From NCBI GenBank assembly GCA_029891385.1, contig CM057230.1, positions 22,572,847 through 22,636,846 of the forward strand: 64,000 bases of DNA, read 5' to 3'. A program made the position numbers and the translations under genes. Shown here piece after piece: positions 63,198 through 64,000 of this stretch; position 1 is the stretch's first letter; the number at the start of each line of letters is the position of its first letter. The stretch comes from Erythroxylum novogranatense. Lineage: Eukaryota; Streptophyta; Magnoliopsida; Malpighiales; Erythroxylaceae. The notes beneath the pieces were generated by a model. It saw nothing but the letters and a program-made list of their open reading frames with translations, was not told the DNA's origin and searched no databases.

Positions 63198-64000
63198 GTG
63201 TTTATCTCAAAACATACTATCTTTAAAAAAAAAGAGTTTTTTCTAATAGAAGGCAGTGGCAGTAAAGTCAAACTTGATGAAGTTCATGATGCTCAAATAG
63301 AGGCAGATCAACTGCTTGAACTCGAGATTGTTGTTCATGAAGATGAGACAACAGTTAAACCTTCTGACATACATAATGTTTATAGGTTAAGTAGGATATG
63401 TAATGTTCCAAAGAGAAATAGATTTCTCGTAAGTGAACATAATGACATATTGCTCATCGAGGACGATGAGCCTGCAACCTATGAAGAGGCTCTGAAGAGT
63501 TCAGAATCTAAAAATTGGCTTTAGGCTATAAAGTCCAAAATGGATTCCATATCAGAAAACCAAGTATGGACTTTGGGTGACCCACACGAAGGGCTAAAAC
63601 CCATAAGGTGCAAGTGGATTTTCAAGAGAAAATTGACATGGAAGGTAATATGATTACTTATAAAATGAGGTTAGTCACTAAAAGTTATCATCAAAGACAA
63701 GGAGTTGACTATGACGAGATATTTAGCCTCATAGCCATGCTTAAATCCATTAGAATACTCATATCCATTGTTGCTCATTATGATTATGAGAAATGAGAAA
63801 TGGATGTGAAGATGACTTTCCTGAATGGAAACCTTACCAAGGATGTGTATATGATATAACCTCGAGGGCTTCACATTTATAGATGGAAAAAAGGTATGCA
63901 AGCTTCAGAAATCCATTTATGGATTGAAGCAAGCATCTAGGAGTTGGAACATTTGATTTGATGAGACAATCAAAGAATTTAGTTTCTCACAAAATCCGGA
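63198..64000 (+). pseudogene. Copia-2 linker and start of reverse transcriptase (runs off window)
   Basis: It begins with VFISKHTIFKKKEFF, an acidic linker and PATYEEALKSSESKNWL, the entry of Copia reverse transcriptase. It then continues with QVWTL-like and PIRCKWIFK-like segments near 63565-63625, VDYDEIFSLIAMLKSIRIL (family VDYDETFSPVAMLKSIR) near 63700-63755, MDVKMTFLNGNL near 63800, and KSIYGLKQASRSWN near 63915-63950. Several stops interrupt. The Y-V-D-D box would lie past the right edge. Confidence 0.88.

Larger units (their letters stand above)
49043..64000 (+). mobile_element. Copia-2, Ty1/Copia element, broken twice and cut by window end
   Basis: The element has a 5' LTR, primer binding site, leader, gag, protease, integrase and the start of reverse transcriptase on the plus strand. 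Its LTR start (TGATAGAGTAGTGCTATAAAGGCAATC) and its proteins show it belongs with Copia-1, which lies in the opposite direction. An LTR-derived insert (51433-56134) lies in its leader and Copia-3 (56782-61520) in its gag. Pol is full of stops. The 3' part is beyond the right edge. Confidence 0.9.

Noticed and set aside
1..64000. Search for CRISPR arrays, operons, prophages, organellar insertions or a new multi-gene system
   Set aside because: The repeats found are transposon-internal and irregularly spaced, and there is only one host gene; nothing supports a cooperating gene cluster.

Overview
This window is nuclear DNA from a flowering plant, most likely a eudicot. The DNA is AT-rich and gene-poor. 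It is packed with Ty3/Gypsy and Ty1/Copia LTR retrotransposons, one plant L1-type LINE and one plant hAT transposon of the BED/DUF659 kind. The single host gene has the exon-intron layout and three RRM domains of a plant MEI2-like (AML) RNA-binding protein. I saw no bacterial, organellar or viral block, no CRISPR array and no convincing tRNA or rRNA gene. The exact species cannot be told from the sequence alone.

Left block (1-28200) is a nest of insertions. The oldest layer is Gypsy-2 on the minus strand. Its gag and first half of protease lie at 18059-19440, its LTR starts at 19516, and the second half of its protease is at 1-223. Gypsy-1 (plus strand, 224-18053) sits inside the Gypsy-2 protease with a 5-bp target duplication ATAGA. 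Copia-1 (minus strand, 1955-11594) sits inside the 5' LTR of Gypsy-1 with duplication ATGTG; the empty site is preserved in the 3' LTR of Gypsy-1. A complete 6.1-kb hAT element (19646-25782, duplication CATAACAC) sits inside the Gypsy-2 LTR. The hAT carries a transposase gene and a long array of roughly 63-bp repeats.

Middle block (28200-36850) holds the MEI2-like gene on the plus strand. Its 14 coding exons run from 30317 to 36439, with a 5' leader upstream that I infer to be spliced. All splice sites fit except for one missing T in the first RRM, which is either a sequencing slip or a real frameshift. One intron uses a GC donor. An inverted pair of AACGG cores lies just upstream of the likely start of transcription.

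Right block (36850-64000) begins with a decayed minus-strand LINE (about 36852-47640). Its reverse transcriptase is split by a roughly 4.7-kb solo LTR (39194-43897, duplication GAGGT). Intergenic AT-rich DNA with a (CA)19 microsatellite follows. Copia-2 (plus strand) then starts at 49043 and runs off the right edge. It is related to Copia-1 and is broken twice: in its leader by a 4.7-kb LTR-derived insertion (about 51433-56134) that contains an 18-bp minisatellite and a symmetrical 281-bp fold-back, and in its gag gene by Copia-3 (56782-61520, duplication GTATG). Copia-3 is a gag-only element with near-identical LTRs.

No gene system of cooperating host genes is present. The points of interest are repeats inside the transposable elements (GTCGAC clusters, hairpin array, tRNA-like fold-back, minisatellites), the nested insertion record, and the state of the MEI2-like gene.
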